A DNA stretch of 64,000 nt from Trueperaceae bacterium (GTDB taxonomy: Bacteria > Deinococcota > Deinococci > Deinococcales > Trueperaceae). The notes beneath the pieces are model-generated. The model searched no databases and was not told the DNA's origin. It saw only the letters and a program-made list of their open reading frames with translations. The stretch is taken from the NCBI GenBank assembly GCA_011389865.1, contig JAABTL010000011.1:1-64000 (forward strand), written 5' to 3'. This document shows positions 33,521-42,336 of this stretch, in pieces. Made by a program: the position numbers and the translations under genes. How positions within the stretch are numbered: the stretch's first letter is position 1; the number at the start of each line of letters is the position of its first letter.

Positions 33521-34768
33521 ATGCGACGGATCACGATCTCCATCCTCTCCACACTCCTGGTTGCGCTGCTCGCCTGGGGCGCGGCCCAGTCCGGGATGCT
33601 GCGCTACAACTCCTACATGTCCGACCCCGCGCCGCGTGAGCTCGACGAGCGGATCGTCGAACTCTTCATGGAGCGCTACCCCGACGTGCGGGTCGAGCAC
33701 TCGACCATCGCCCACGAGGACTTCAAGCAGGCCATCCGAACCTACCTGGTCGCCAGCCCGCCGCCCGACGTGCTCACCTGGTTCGCCGGTGAACGCATGC
33801 GCTTCTTCACCCGGGCCGGCCTGATCGCCGACATCACCGACGTGTGGACCGACAACGACTGGACGGAGGCCTACTCCGCCGGCGCCCAGGCGATGTCGAG
33901 CGACGAGGGTGACTACTACTTCATCCCGCAGTCTTACTACTGGTGGGCGGTCTACTACCGGACCGACATCTACGAGGAGGTCGGCCTCTCCGTTCCCGAG
34001 ACGTGGGACCACTTCCTCGACAACTGCCGCGCGCTCGACGCCGCCGGCTACATCCCAGTGACCATCGGCACACGCTTCCGCTGGCCCGCCGGCGGCTGGT
34101 TCGACTACCTCAACATGCGGGTGAACGGCCCGGAGTTCCACATCCGGTTGCTCGACGGCCTGGAGAGCTACGAGAGCGAAGAGGTCCGCAACACCTTCGC
34201 GCACTGGCAGGAGGCGATGGACGCCGGCTGCTTCATCGACAACCCGTCCGCCTACAACTGGCAGGAAGCGGCCGACTTCATGAGCCAGCGCGAAGCCGGC
34301 ATGTACCTCATGGGCCAGTTCATCATGGACGTCGTCCCCGAGGATCAGCAGCAATACTTCGACTTCTTCCGTTTCCCGATCATCGACGCCACCCTGCCCA
34401 TCGGTGAGGACGCCCCTACGGACGGCTGGTTCCTCTCGGCCAACGCAGCCAACATGGAGAACGCCAAGCTGTTCGCCGAGTTCCTCGGCTCGCGTGAGGT
34501 CGCCGAGATGTGGGCCCGGGATCTCGGTCGCCTGGTCCTGCGCTCCGACATCGACCGGAGCATCTACACGGATACCCAACGCAAGGGTGCCGAGCTCCTG
34601 CAGAGCGCCGACTACATCGCGCAGTTCTACGACCGCGACACCCCCGAGGAGCTGGCTGGCCGCGGCATGGACGCGTTCGTCGAGTTCATGGCCAACCCGG
34701 ACGCCCTCGACCGCATCCTCGCCGATCTCCAACGCGAAGCCGAGCGGGTCTTCGCCGCCCGCGAGTAG
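33521..34768 (+). CDS. Family 1 sugar ABC transporter substrate-binding protein
   Basis: A 415-residue extracytoplasmic sugar-binding protein. The signal peptide RRITISILSTLLVALLAWGA is cut near AQS. The mature protein has LDERIVELFMERYPDVRVEH, DVLTWFAGERMRFFTRAGLI, YWWAVYYRTDIYEEVGLSVP and a C-terminal EFLGSREVAEMWARDLGRLV, as in MalE/UgpB-like proteins. GAAAGGAAG precedes the ATG. First gene of the galactoside locus, so the ligand is probably a galactose-containing oligosaccharide (inference). Confidence 0.93.
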   Translation: MRRITISILSTLLVALLAWGAAQSGMLRYNSYMSDPAPRELDERIVELFMERYPDVRVEHSTIAHEDFKQAIRTYLVASPPPDVLTWFAGERMRFFTRAGLIADITDVWTDNDWTEAYSAGAQAMSSDEGDYYFIPQSYYWWAVYYRTDIYEEVGLSVPETWDHFLDNCRALDAAGYIPVTIGTRFRWPAGGWFDYLNMRVNGPEFHIRLLDGLESYESEEVRNTFAHWQEAMDAGCFIDNPSAYNWQEAADFMSQREAGMYLMGQFIMDVVPEDQQQYFDFFRFPIIDATLPIGEDAPTDGWFLSANAANMENAKLFAEFLGSREVAEMWARDLGRLVLRSDIDRSIYTDTQRKGAELLQSADYIAQFYDRDTPEELAGRGMDAFVEFMANPDALDRILADLQREAERVFAARE

Positions 34769-34793
34769 GTCTCACGACGTACTGAGCACGTGC

Positions 34794-34828
34794 CATGCCG
34801 GCCCGGGGCCACGCCCTGGGCCGGCATG
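34794..34828 (+). other. Intercistronic hairpin after the binding-protein gene
   Basis: CATGCCGGCCC (34794-34804) and GGGCCGGCATG (34818-34828) form a perfect 11-bp stem with a 13-nt loop. Such hairpins after binding-protein genes often protect the upstream mRNA and lower permease expression. It also argues against permease starts at 34790 or 34826. Confidence 0.7.
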
Positions 34829-34861
34829 GCCAGCCGCGAGCACCTGAGGAGGTGGCCGGCC

Positions 34862-35770
34862 TTGCGACACCATCCACTGGCCCCGTTGAGCTTCCTACTC
34901 CTGCCATTGGGACTCTACGTCGTCTGGGTCATCTACCCCACCTTCGCCACGATGGCCATGGCGTTCACCGATTGGGACGGCATCAGTGCGCAATGGAACT
35001 GGGTGGGCTTGGCGAACTTCGAGCGGCTCTTCGCGGACCGGGTCTTCTGGCTGTCGCTCGGCAACAACCTCCGCTGGGTCGCCGTGTTCGTCACCATCCC
35101 CCTGGCGATGGGGCTCGCGTTGGCGCTCGCGCTCAACCGCAACGTCCGCTTCGACCGCTTCCTGAAGATCGCCTACTACCTGCCGATGGTGCTGGCGTTC
35201 GTGGTGATCGGCCTGATGTGGGCCTGGATCTACCACCCCCGCCAGGGGCTGGTGAACAACACACTGTTCCACCTCTACGGCTTCGCCCAATCGCTCGGCT
35301 TCGACGTCAATCCGCTCGCGGCGCGCCGCATCGGCTGGCTGGGCGACCCGAACCTCGCCATGGGCTCCATCATCGCCGCCGCCACCTGGCAACACGTCGG
35401 TTACGTGATGATCCTCTATCTGGCAGGCCTCAAGACCGTCAACACCGAACTGCTGGATGCCGGCCAGGTCGACGGCGCCAGCCCCTGGCAGCTATTTCGC
35501 TACATCACGTTCCCGCAACTGGCCCCGGTCACCACCATCGTCCTGGTGATCACCGTCATCCAATCGCTGCGGGCGTTCGACCTCGTGTACGTCATGACCC
35601 GTGGCGGGCCCTTCAACTCATCCAACGTGCTCGCCAACTTCATGTACATCGAAGCCTTCATGAACTACAACATGGGCTACGGGGCCGCCATCGCCGTCGT
35701 TCTGTTCCTCATCAGCGTCGGCTTCATCGCGGCCTACCTCTACCGCGTCGTCCAAGAAGAGGAGCGCTGA
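34862..35770 (+). CDS. Sugar ABC transporter permease (MalF type)
   Basis: A 302-residue membrane permease with six predicted segments: HPLAPLSFLLLPLGLYVVWV first, then MAFTDWDG, LGNNLRWVAVFVTIPLAMGL and the coupling motif LLDAGQVDGASPWQLFRYIT (EAA-like loop). The TTG at 34862 is chosen because a perfect AGGAGGT lies 8 nt before it; an ATG at 34826 falls inside the intercistronic hairpin. The next permease starts 1 bp after its stop. Confidence 0.92.
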   Translation: MRHHPLAPLSFLLLPLGLYVVWVIYPTFATMAMAFTDWDGISAQWNWVGLANFERLFADRVFWLSLGNNLRWVAVFVTIPLAMGLALALALNRNVRFDRFLKIAYYLPMVLAFVVIGLMWAWIYHPRQGLVNNTLFHLYGFAQSLGFDVNPLAARRIGWLGDPNLAMGSIIAAATWQHVGYVMILYLAGLKTVNTELLDAGQVDGASPWQLFRYITFPQLAPVTTIVLVITVIQSLRAFDLVYVMTRGGPFNSSNVLANFMYIEAFMNYNMGYGAAIAVVLFLISVGFIAAYLYRVVQEEER

Positions 35771-35771
35771 G

Positions 35772-36584
35772 GTGCGGCGCCTCGTGCTGATCGTGGTCTG
35801 GGCCGGCGCGCTGCTGTGGCTCTTCCCCATCGGAGCCGCCTTCGTGACGTCGCTGCGCACCCAGACCGACATCTCCGCCCATGGCTTCTGGAGCGTCCCA
35901 CGCGAGGTCAGCTTCGCCAACTACGCAGCCGCGTGGGATCGGGGGCGGGTCAACCGCTACCTGCTCAACAGCTTCATCATCACGATTCCATCGATCGTCG
36001 GCATGCTGGCGCTCTCCAGCATGTCGGCGTACGCGCTCGTGCGCTTCCGCTTCCGCTTCAACCGGGGACTCTACTTCATGTTCGTCGCGGGGATGCTGCT
36101 GCCGTTCCAGATCCTGATGCTACCCGTGTTCCAGCTGAGCAACCGGCTTGGGCTCTACGACACCCACCTCGCGCTGATCCTGTTCCACACGGCCTTCCAG
36201 ATCGGCTTCTGCACCTTCGTGCTGCGCAACTTCATGCGCACTGTCCCGGTCTCGCTGTTCGAGTCGGCGGTCATCGACGGTGCGGGCGAGTGGACGATCT
36301 ACCGACGCATCGGTCTGCCGCTGATCCTGCCTGCCTTCGCCGCCCTCGCGACCCTGGAGTTCACCTGGGTGTTCAACGATTACCTGTGGGCGCTGGTGCT
36401 CCTCAGCAGCGACAGCCTGAAGCCCGTCACGGCCGGTCTCTCCACGCTGATGGGGCAGTTCGTCAACGACTGGCCACTGATCGTGTCCGGCAGTCTGCTG
36501 GCGGCCGTCCCGACGCTCGTCGTCTTCTTCGCCCTCCAGCGCTACTTCATCGAGGGCCTGACCATGGGAGCGACCAAGGGTTGA
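35772..36584 (+). CDS. Sugar ABC transporter permease (MalG type)
   Basis: A 270-residue permease. The N-terminal anchor RRLVLIVVWAGALLWLFPIG, the SLRTQTDISAHGFWSVP periplasmic loop, and the EAA-type cytoplasmic loop FESAVIDGAGEWTIYRRIGL mark the MalG/LacG side. The GTG at 35772 follows the previous stop by one base. No ATPase gene is in the locus; such importers often share a MsmX-like ATPase encoded elsewhere. Confidence 0.93.
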   Translation: MRRLVLIVVWAGALLWLFPIGAAFVTSLRTQTDISAHGFWSVPREVSFANYAAAWDRGRVNRYLLNSFIITIPSIVGMLALSSMSAYALVRFRFRFNRGLYFMFVAGMLLPFQILMLPVFQLSNRLGLYDTHLALILFHTAFQIGFCTFVLRNFMRTVPVSLFESAVIDGAGEWTIYRRIGLPLILPAFAALATLEFTWVFNDYLWALVLLSSDSLKPVTAGLSTLMGQFVNDWPLIVSGSLLAAVPTLVVFFALQRYFIEGLTMGATKG

Positions 36585-36627
36585 GGCACCCGACGGCCGC
36601 TGCTCACGTTTACCCCGGAGGTTGATC

Positions 36628-38652
36628 GTGCAACTCGGCGTCTGCTACTACCCCGAACACTGGCCCGAGACCACCTGGGCCGAGGACGCGGCCCGCATGC
36701 GCGCCATCGGTCTCACCTGGGTGCGCGTCGGCGAGTTCGCCTGGAGCGAGCTCGAGCCCGAGCCCGGCCGCTACGACTGGGGCTGGCTCGACCGCGCGAT
36801 CGACGGCCTCGGCGCCGCCGGCCTCCGGGTGGTCCTCGGCACCCCCAGCGCCACGCCGCCCAAGTGGCTGGTCGACCGCATGCCCGACATGCTGCCGATC
36901 GGCCGCGACGGGCGCGTGCGCGGCTTCGGCTCGCGCCGCCACTACGACTTCAGCCACGAGGGCTACCGCGACGAGGCCGCCCGCATGGCCGCCGCGATGG
37001 CGGAACGCTACGGCCGCCACGACGCGGTGGGCGCCTGGCAGGTCGACAACGAGTACGGCTGCCACGACACCGCGCGCACGGCGGGACCCGTGGCGCTCGC
37101 CGCCTTCCGCCGCTGGCTCGCCTCGCGCTACGGCACCATCGACGCGCTCAACGAGGCCTGGTGGACGCGCTTCTGGTCGATGCGCTACCGCTCCTTCGAG
37201 GAGGTCGAGCTGCCGCTGGGCGCCGTGACCGAGGCCGCCCCGGGCGCGAGGCTCGACTACGCCCGCTTCGCCTCCGAGGCCGTGGTCGCCTTCCACCGGC
37301 GGCAAGCGGACGAGATCCGACCGCGCTCGCCCGGCCGGCCGATCACCCACAACGGCATGCTTTTCTTCACCGACCTCGACGCCCACGCGCTCGGCCGCGA
37401 GCTCGACGCGATCACCTGGGACAGCTACCCGCTCGGCATGCTCGAGGAGTCGCCCCTGCCCGACGAGGTCAAGCGCCGCTACGCCCGCACCGGCCACCCC
37501 GACCTGGTCGCCTTCAACCACGACGTCTACCGTGGCGCGCTCGCGCCCGAACCCGGCGCCCCCTACCGCCCCTTCTGGGTGATGGAGCAGCAGCCGGGTC
37601 AGGTGAACTGGGCGCCGACCAACCCGTTGCCCGCGCCCGGCGCGGTGCGGCTGTGGACCCACCAGGCGATCGCGCACGGCGCCGAGGTCGTCAGCTACTT
37701 CCGCTGGCGCGCCGCTCAGGGCGCGCAGGAGCACCTGCACGCCGGCCTGCTGCGCCATGACCGCACGCCCGACCGGGCGCTGCTCGAGGCAGAGTCCGCC
37801 GCCCGCGACCTCGCGGCCCAGCCGGAACCGCCGGCGCGCCGCCGCGGACACGTGGCGCTGCTGCTGGACTACGAGGACCTGTGGGCCGCCCAGATCCAGC
37901 CGCACGCCGCGGGCTGGCGCGAGTGGCTCGTGTGGGTCGAGGTCTACGGCGCGCTGCGCGCGCTGGCGCTCGACGTCGACGTCGTGCCGCCCGACCGCGA
38001 CCTCACGCCCTACGCGCTGGTGGTGGCCCCCTCGGCGACGATCGCCGACGACGCCCTCGCCGCCTCGCTGCGGCGCGCCCTGGACGCCGGCGCGCGGGTC
38101 GTCCTCGGCCCCCGCAGCGGCGCGTACCGCCGCGACATGGTCGTGCACGCCCCGGCGCCCGGCCCGCTGGCGGAGCTGAGCGGCGCCCGCGTCGGCCGCG
38201 TCGACACGATGCGGCCCGGCACGACCGGCGCGCTCTCGGCCCGCGAGCCGATGCTCGGCGTCCTCGAGCCGGCCGGCTACCACACCTGGGCCGACCTCCT
38301 CGAGCCCGAAGCCGGCACCGAGGTGTGGGCGACCTACGCGGAGCACGCCTACGCCGGCGAGGCCGCCATCACGATGCGACCGCAGAGCGCAGGCATGGTC
38401 GTCACCAGCGGCGCCTGGCTCGACGGCGCCACCTGGGCGCGGCTGCTCGGCACCCTGGCGCTGCAGGCCGGGCTCCCGGTGCTACCCCTGCCGGACGACG
38501 TCCGCCTGAGCCGCCACGCCGGCCGGCCACTGCTGCAGAACTTCGGCAGCGAGACGGCGCAGGTCGACCTCCGGCCCATCGGCGGACCGCTCGTCGAGGT
38601 GCCGCCGGTCGACGTCGCCTGGGTCGACCTGCCCGAGACCGCCGACGGCTGA
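36628..38652 (+). CDS. Beta-galactosidase, GH42
   Basis: A 674-residue GH42 enzyme cleaving terminal beta-galactosides. VQLGVCYYPEHWPETTWAED opens the TIM barrel. The acid/base Glu is in WQVDNEYGCHDT (about residue 145) and the nucleophile Glu in PFWVMEQQPGQVNW (about 317). A trimerisation domain (about 410-600) and a small C-terminal beta domain follow. The GTG at 36628 is better placed behind CCGGAGG than the TTG at 36622. No signal peptide, so it acts on imported sugar. Confidence 0.95.
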   Translation: MQLGVCYYPEHWPETTWAEDAARMRAIGLTWVRVGEFAWSELEPEPGRYDWGWLDRAIDGLGAAGLRVVLGTPSATPPKWLVDRMPDMLPIGRDGRVRGFGSRRHYDFSHEGYRDEAARMAAAMAERYGRHDAVGAWQVDNEYGCHDTARTAGPVALAAFRRWLASRYGTIDALNEAWWTRFWSMRYRSFEEVELPLGAVTEAAPGARLDYARFASEAVVAFHRRQADEIRPRSPGRPITHNGMLFFTDLDAHALGRELDAITWDSYPLGMLEESPLPDEVKRRYARTGHPDLVAFNHDVYRGALAPEPGAPYRPFWVMEQQPGQVNWAPTNPLPAPGAVRLWTHQAIAHGAEVVSYFRWRAAQGAQEHLHAGLLRHDRTPDRALLEAESAARDLAAQPEPPARRRGHVALLLDYEDLWAAQIQPHAAGWREWLVWVEVYGALRALALDVDVVPPDRDLTPYALVVAPSATIADDALAASLRRALDAGARVVLGPRSGAYRRDMVVHAPAPGPLAELSGARVGRVDTMRPGTTGALSAREPMLGVLEPAGYHTWADLLEPEAGTEVWATYAEHAYAGEAAITMRPQSAGMVVTSGAWLDGATWARLLGTLALQAGLPVLPLPDDVRLSRHAGRPLLQNFGSETAQVDLRPIGGPLVEVPPVDVAWVDLPETADG

Positions 38653-38665
38653 GCGCCATCGCAGG

Positions 38666-39748
38666 ATGAGCCCCGACCAGCGGCCCAAGGTCACGAGCCA
38701 GACAGTGGCCCAGCGGGCCGGCGTGTCGCGGACGACCGTGTCGTTCGTGCTCAATCGCCGCGACCAGGGGATCCCCGCGGAGACGCGCGAGCGCGTGCTG
38801 CGCGCCGCCGCCGAACTCGGCTACGTGCCCTCCGCGGCGGCGACCACGCTGGCGAGCGGCCGCACCCGTACGGTCGGCTTCGTCGTGTGCGACGCCCGCC
38901 ACCTGCTGACGGACGCCTTCTTGCCGCAGGCGATCTTCACGCTGACGGAGGCGGCGCACCGCCGCGGCTTCCGCGTCATGGTGGAGGCGATCGACGACCC
39001 CCGGCGGCCGCACGCCTACCACGAGCTGGTGCGTGCGGCGCGCATCGACGGCATGGTGGTGATGAACCCGCGCGGCGACGACGGCCCGCTCGCCGAGCTC
39101 ATCGACTCCGGCTACCCGGTGGTCACGATCGGTCGGCCACCCGGCGGCAGGGGGCATGCGCTCGACGTCGACAACGTCGTCGCCGAGCGCGCGGCGACCG
39201 AGCACCTGCTCGGCGGCGGCCGCCGCCGCCTGGCGCACCTCGGCTACGGCGCGGCGCGTTACACGACGGTCGCGGAGCGCGTCGCCGGCTTCCGGGCCGC
39301 GGTCGTGGCCGCCGGCCTCCCGTTCGACCCCGAGCGCGTCGCCTACGGCAACTACTCGGCCGACAGCGGCGCGGAGGCCACACGCCAGTTGCTCGCGCGC
39401 CTCGGACACGTGCCGGGTGCCGCGCCCCCCTTCGACGGCCTCGTGTGCGGCAACGACACCGTCGCCCTGGGCGCGCTGACCGCGCTGCGCGAGCGCGGCC
39501 TGCGGGTGCCCGACGACGTCGCCGTCGTCGGCTTCGACGACATCCCGATGGCGGCGCACGCCTGCCCGCCCCTGACCACCGTCCGCTCGCCGCTGCTGCA
39601 GATGGGTGCGGCGGCCGGCGAGCTGGCGCTCGACCTCATCGAGCACGGCCCGCGGCGCGCCGTCGTGCGCACCCACCCGACCGAGCTGGTCGTACGATCG
39701 TCGTGCGGGCGCGGTCCCCATGGGCCGGCGGCCCGACGCGTCCCCTAG
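38666..39748 (+). CDS. LacI-family transcription regulator
   Basis: A 360-residue repressor. The helix-turn-helix TVAQRAGVSRTTVSFVLNRR (about residues 12-31) and hinge AATTLASGRTRTVGFVV precede a periplasmic-binding-type sensor domain with VCGNDTVALGALTALRERGL and VPDDVAVVGFDDIPMAAHAC. It sits between the two glycosidase genes, 13 bp after GH42. The 16-bp CG-centred palindrome at 33347 is its likely target; galactose or a galactoside is the likely inducer (inference). Confidence 0.94.
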   Translation: MSPDQRPKVTSQTVAQRAGVSRTTVSFVLNRRDQGIPAETRERVLRAAAELGYVPSAAATTLASGRTRTVGFVVCDARHLLTDAFLPQAIFTLTEAAHRRGFRVMVEAIDDPRRPHAYHELVRAARIDGMVVMNPRGDDGPLAELIDSGYPVVTIGRPPGGRGHALDVDNVVAERAATEHLLGGGRRRLAHLGYGAARYTTVAERVAGFRAAVVAAGLPFDPERVAYGNYSADSGAEATRQLLARLGHVPGAAPPFDGLVCGNDTVALGALTALRERGLRVPDDVAVVGFDDIPMAAHACPPLTTVRSPLLQMGAAAGELALDLIEHGPRRAVVRTHPTELVVRSSCGRGPHGPAARRVP

Positions 39749-39756
39749 GAGTCCCG

Positions 39757-41160
39757 ATGCCCCACCCCACTATCGCCTTCGTCGGCGCCGGCAGCACCGT
39801 CTTCGCGAAGAACCTGCTCGGCGACATCCTGAGCTCCCCCGCGCTGGCCGAGAGCGACATCCGGCTGTTCGACATCGACCCCGCGCGCCTCGACCTCTCC
39901 GACGTCGTCGCCGGGCGGGTCGCCGAGGCGGTGGGGGCACGCCCGCGCGTCACCGCCACCACCGACCGCGAGCGCGCCCTCGACGGCGCCGACTACGTGC
40001 TGAGCATGATCCAGGTGGCGGGCTACCGCCCCGGCACCGTCCGCGACTTCGAGATCCCCAAGCGCTACGGCCTGGAGCAGACCATCGGCGACACGCTCGG
40101 CATCGGCGGCATCATGCGCGGCCTGCGCACCGTCCCCGCCATGCTCGAGGTCGTGCGCGACATGGAGCGCCTCTGCCCGGACGCGCTCCACCTCAACTAC
40201 GTCAACCCCATGGCCATCGTCACCTGGGCGCTCAACACGGCCTCGCCGATCCCGACCGTCGGCCTGTGCCACAGCGTGCAGGGCACAGCGGCCCAGCTAT
40301 CTAGGGACCTCGGCGTGCCCGAGGGCGAGCTCGACTACCTCGCAGCCGGCATCAACCACATGGCCTTCTACCTCAAGCTCGAGCACGCCGGGGTCGACCA
40401 GTACCCGGCGCTCAAGGCGTTGGCGGCCGAGGGGCGGGTGCCGGACTGGAACCGCGTGCGCTACGACGCCCTGCGGCGACTCGGCTTCTTCGTCACCGAG
40501 TCGAGCGAGCACTTCGCGGAGTACGTCCCGTGGTACATCAAGCGTGCCCACCCCGAGCTGCTGGAGCGCTACGCCGTCCCGCTCGACGAGTACCTCGGCC
40601 GCTGCGAGCTGACGGAGCTGGCGTGGCCGTACGCCGAGGCCGAGCTGCGCGAACCGGGCAGCCAGAGCATCGCCGATCTGCGCCAGGCGGTCGAGGCCGC
40701 CGGCATCCGCGCGATGCCACACACCACCGCGCACCACCTCGCCGAGTTCGAGCGCCTCCACCGCGTGGAGCGGTCGATCGAGTACGGCGCGACGATCATC
40801 GAGGCGATCGAGACCCGGGCGCCCGCCGTCGTCTACGGCAACGTGCCCAACGACGGCCTGATCGACGGCCTGCCCGACGGCTGCTGCGTCGAGGTCCCCT
40901 GCCTGGTCGACGGCAACGGCGTCCAGCCGGTGCGCGTCGGTGCGCTGCCGCCGCAGCTCACCGCCCTGATGCGCACGAACGTCAACGTCCAGGAGCTCAC
41001 CGTCGCGGCCGCGCTGCGGGGCAAGCGCGAGCACGTGCTGCACGCGGCCATGCTCGATCCCCACACCGCGGCCGAGCTCACCCTCGACGAGATCGAAGCG
41101 CTGGTCGACGACCTGCTGCGGGCGCACGCGGACTGGTTGCCCGCCGAACTCACCGCGTAG
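39757..41160 (+). CDS. GH4 family glycosidase, alpha-galactosidase-like
   Basis: A 467-residue NAD- and metal-dependent glycosidase. The Rossmann start TIAFVGAGSTVFAKNLLGDI, the HLNYVNPMAIVTWALN loop, the metal-ligand Cys motif GLCHSVQGTAAQL (about residue 170) and GINHMAFYLKL (about 200) match MelA/AglA-type GH4. CHSVQ is typical of alpha-galactosidases and alpha-glucosidases, and the neighbours favour galactosidase. TAGGAG precedes the ATG. It is one of two galactosidases in the locus and covers alpha-linked substrates such as melibiose or raffinose (inference). Confidence 0.92.
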   Translation: MPHPTIAFVGAGSTVFAKNLLGDILSSPALAESDIRLFDIDPARLDLSDVVAGRVAEAVGARPRVTATTDRERALDGADYVLSMIQVAGYRPGTVRDFEIPKRYGLEQTIGDTLGIGGIMRGLRTVPAMLEVVRDMERLCPDALHLNYVNPMAIVTWALNTASPIPTVGLCHSVQGTAAQLSRDLGVPEGELDYLAAGINHMAFYLKLEHAGVDQYPALKALAAEGRVPDWNRVRYDALRRLGFFVTESSEHFAEYVPWYIKRAHPELLERYAVPLDEYLGRCELTELAWPYAEAELREPGSQSIADLRQAVEAAGIRAMPHTTAHHLAEFERLHRVERSIEYGATIIEAIETRAPAVVYGNVPNDGLIDGLPDGCCVEVPCLVDGNGVQPVRVGALPPQLTALMRTNVNVQELTVAAALRGKREHVLHAAMLDPHTAAELTLDEIEALVDDLLRAHADWLPAELTA

Positions 41161-41247
41161 GCCGTGTCCCGGGCCGGCGGGCGCGCCGCGACCGGCCGCG
41201 GTCCCGGGTGCGAGACTGGTCGTGACCAGCGACCGGAGGAACCCCCC

Positions 41248-42336
41248 GTGCCCACCCTGATCACCGTCCCCGCACCCCACGAGATCCGTCTCGAGAGCGT
41301 CCCCAGCGACCCAGCCGGGCCAGGTCGGGTCCGCATCGAGACGCTCTTCAGCGGCATCAGCGCCGGCACCGAACTGGCGACCTACCGCGGCAGCAACCCC
41401 TACCTGCACAAGCGCTGGGACGCCGAGCAGCGGCTCTTCCAGGCGGGCGAGACGCCCAGCCTCGCGTACCCGGTGCGCACCATGGGCTACGAGGAGGTCG
41501 GCCGCGTGGTCGAGCTCGGACCCGGCGTCGTCGCGCCGGCCGTCGGCGACCTGGTGTACGGCACCTGGGGCCACCGCACCGAGGCCGTGGTCGACGCCGC
41601 CTGGGCCGCCGCCCGGCGACTGCCCGACGGTCTCGACCCCCTGCTCGGGATCTTCTCGCACATCGGCTCGGTGGCGCTGAACGGGGTGCACGACGCGATG
41701 ATCCGCATCGGCGACACGGTCGCCGTCTTCGGCCTCGGCGTCCCCGGGCAGATCGTCGCGCAGCTCGCCAAGCGCTCGGGCGCGACGGTCGTGGGCGTCG
41801 ACCCGCTCGCCGATCGGCGCCGGCTGGCGGCGGAACTCGGCGCCGTCGACGTCGCCCTCGACCCCGCCGGGGGCGGCGTGGCCGAGGCGATCAAGGCGCG
41901 CACCGAGGGCCGCGGCGCCGACGTGTCGATCGAGGTGTCCGGCGTGGCGGCCGCCCTGCACGAGGCGATCCGCGCCACCGCCTACTCGGCGCGCGTCGTC
42001 GCCCTGGGCTTCTTCCAGGGAACGCCGTCCGGTCTCTCCCTGGGCGACGAGTTCCACCACAACCGCGTCTCGCTCGTCAGCTCACAGATCTCGGGCGTCG
42101 CGCCCGAGCAGAGCTACCGCTGGGACAAGCCACGCCTCGCGCGCACCGTCATGGCGCTGCAGGCCGCTGGGACGCTGAACCTGCGCCCGCTCGTCAGTCA
42201 CGTGCTCCCCTTCGCCGAGGCCGCCGCGGCCTTCGCGATGCTCGACGCCGCGCCCGAGTCCGCGCTGCAGGTGGTGCTGACGACGGAGACGCCGCCGGCT
42301 ACGGGCCCCGTCACCGCGACCGGGGGCGCGGCATGA
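41248..42336 (+). CDS. Zinc-independent MDR-superfamily dehydrogenase
   Basis: A 362-residue medium-chain dehydrogenase/reductase of the threonine-dehydrogenase-like branch. It has a GroES-like N-terminal domain, TMGYEEVGRVVELGPGVV where classical enzymes read GHE, and a Rossmann domain with VAVFGLGVPGQIVAQLAKRS. The protein contains no cysteine at all and the GHE histidine is Tyr, so both zinc sites are missing. GGAGGA precedes the GTG. Coupled by ATGA to the Gfo/Idh gene. The substrate is unknown; it may act on sugars from this locus. Confidence 0.88.
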   Translation: MPTLITVPAPHEIRLESVPSDPAGPGRVRIETLFSGISAGTELATYRGSNPYLHKRWDAEQRLFQAGETPSLAYPVRTMGYEEVGRVVELGPGVVAPAVGDLVYGTWGHRTEAVVDAAWAAARRLPDGLDPLLGIFSHIGSVALNGVHDAMIRIGDTVAVFGLGVPGQIVAQLAKRSGATVVGVDPLADRRRLAAELGAVDVALDPAGGGVAEAIKARTEGRGADVSIEVSGVAAALHEAIRATAYSARVVALGFFQGTPSGLSLGDEFHHNRVSLVSSQISGVAPEQSYRWDKPRLARTVMALQAAGTLNLRPLVSHVLPFAEAAAAFAMLDAAPESALQVVLTTETPPATGPVTATGGAA

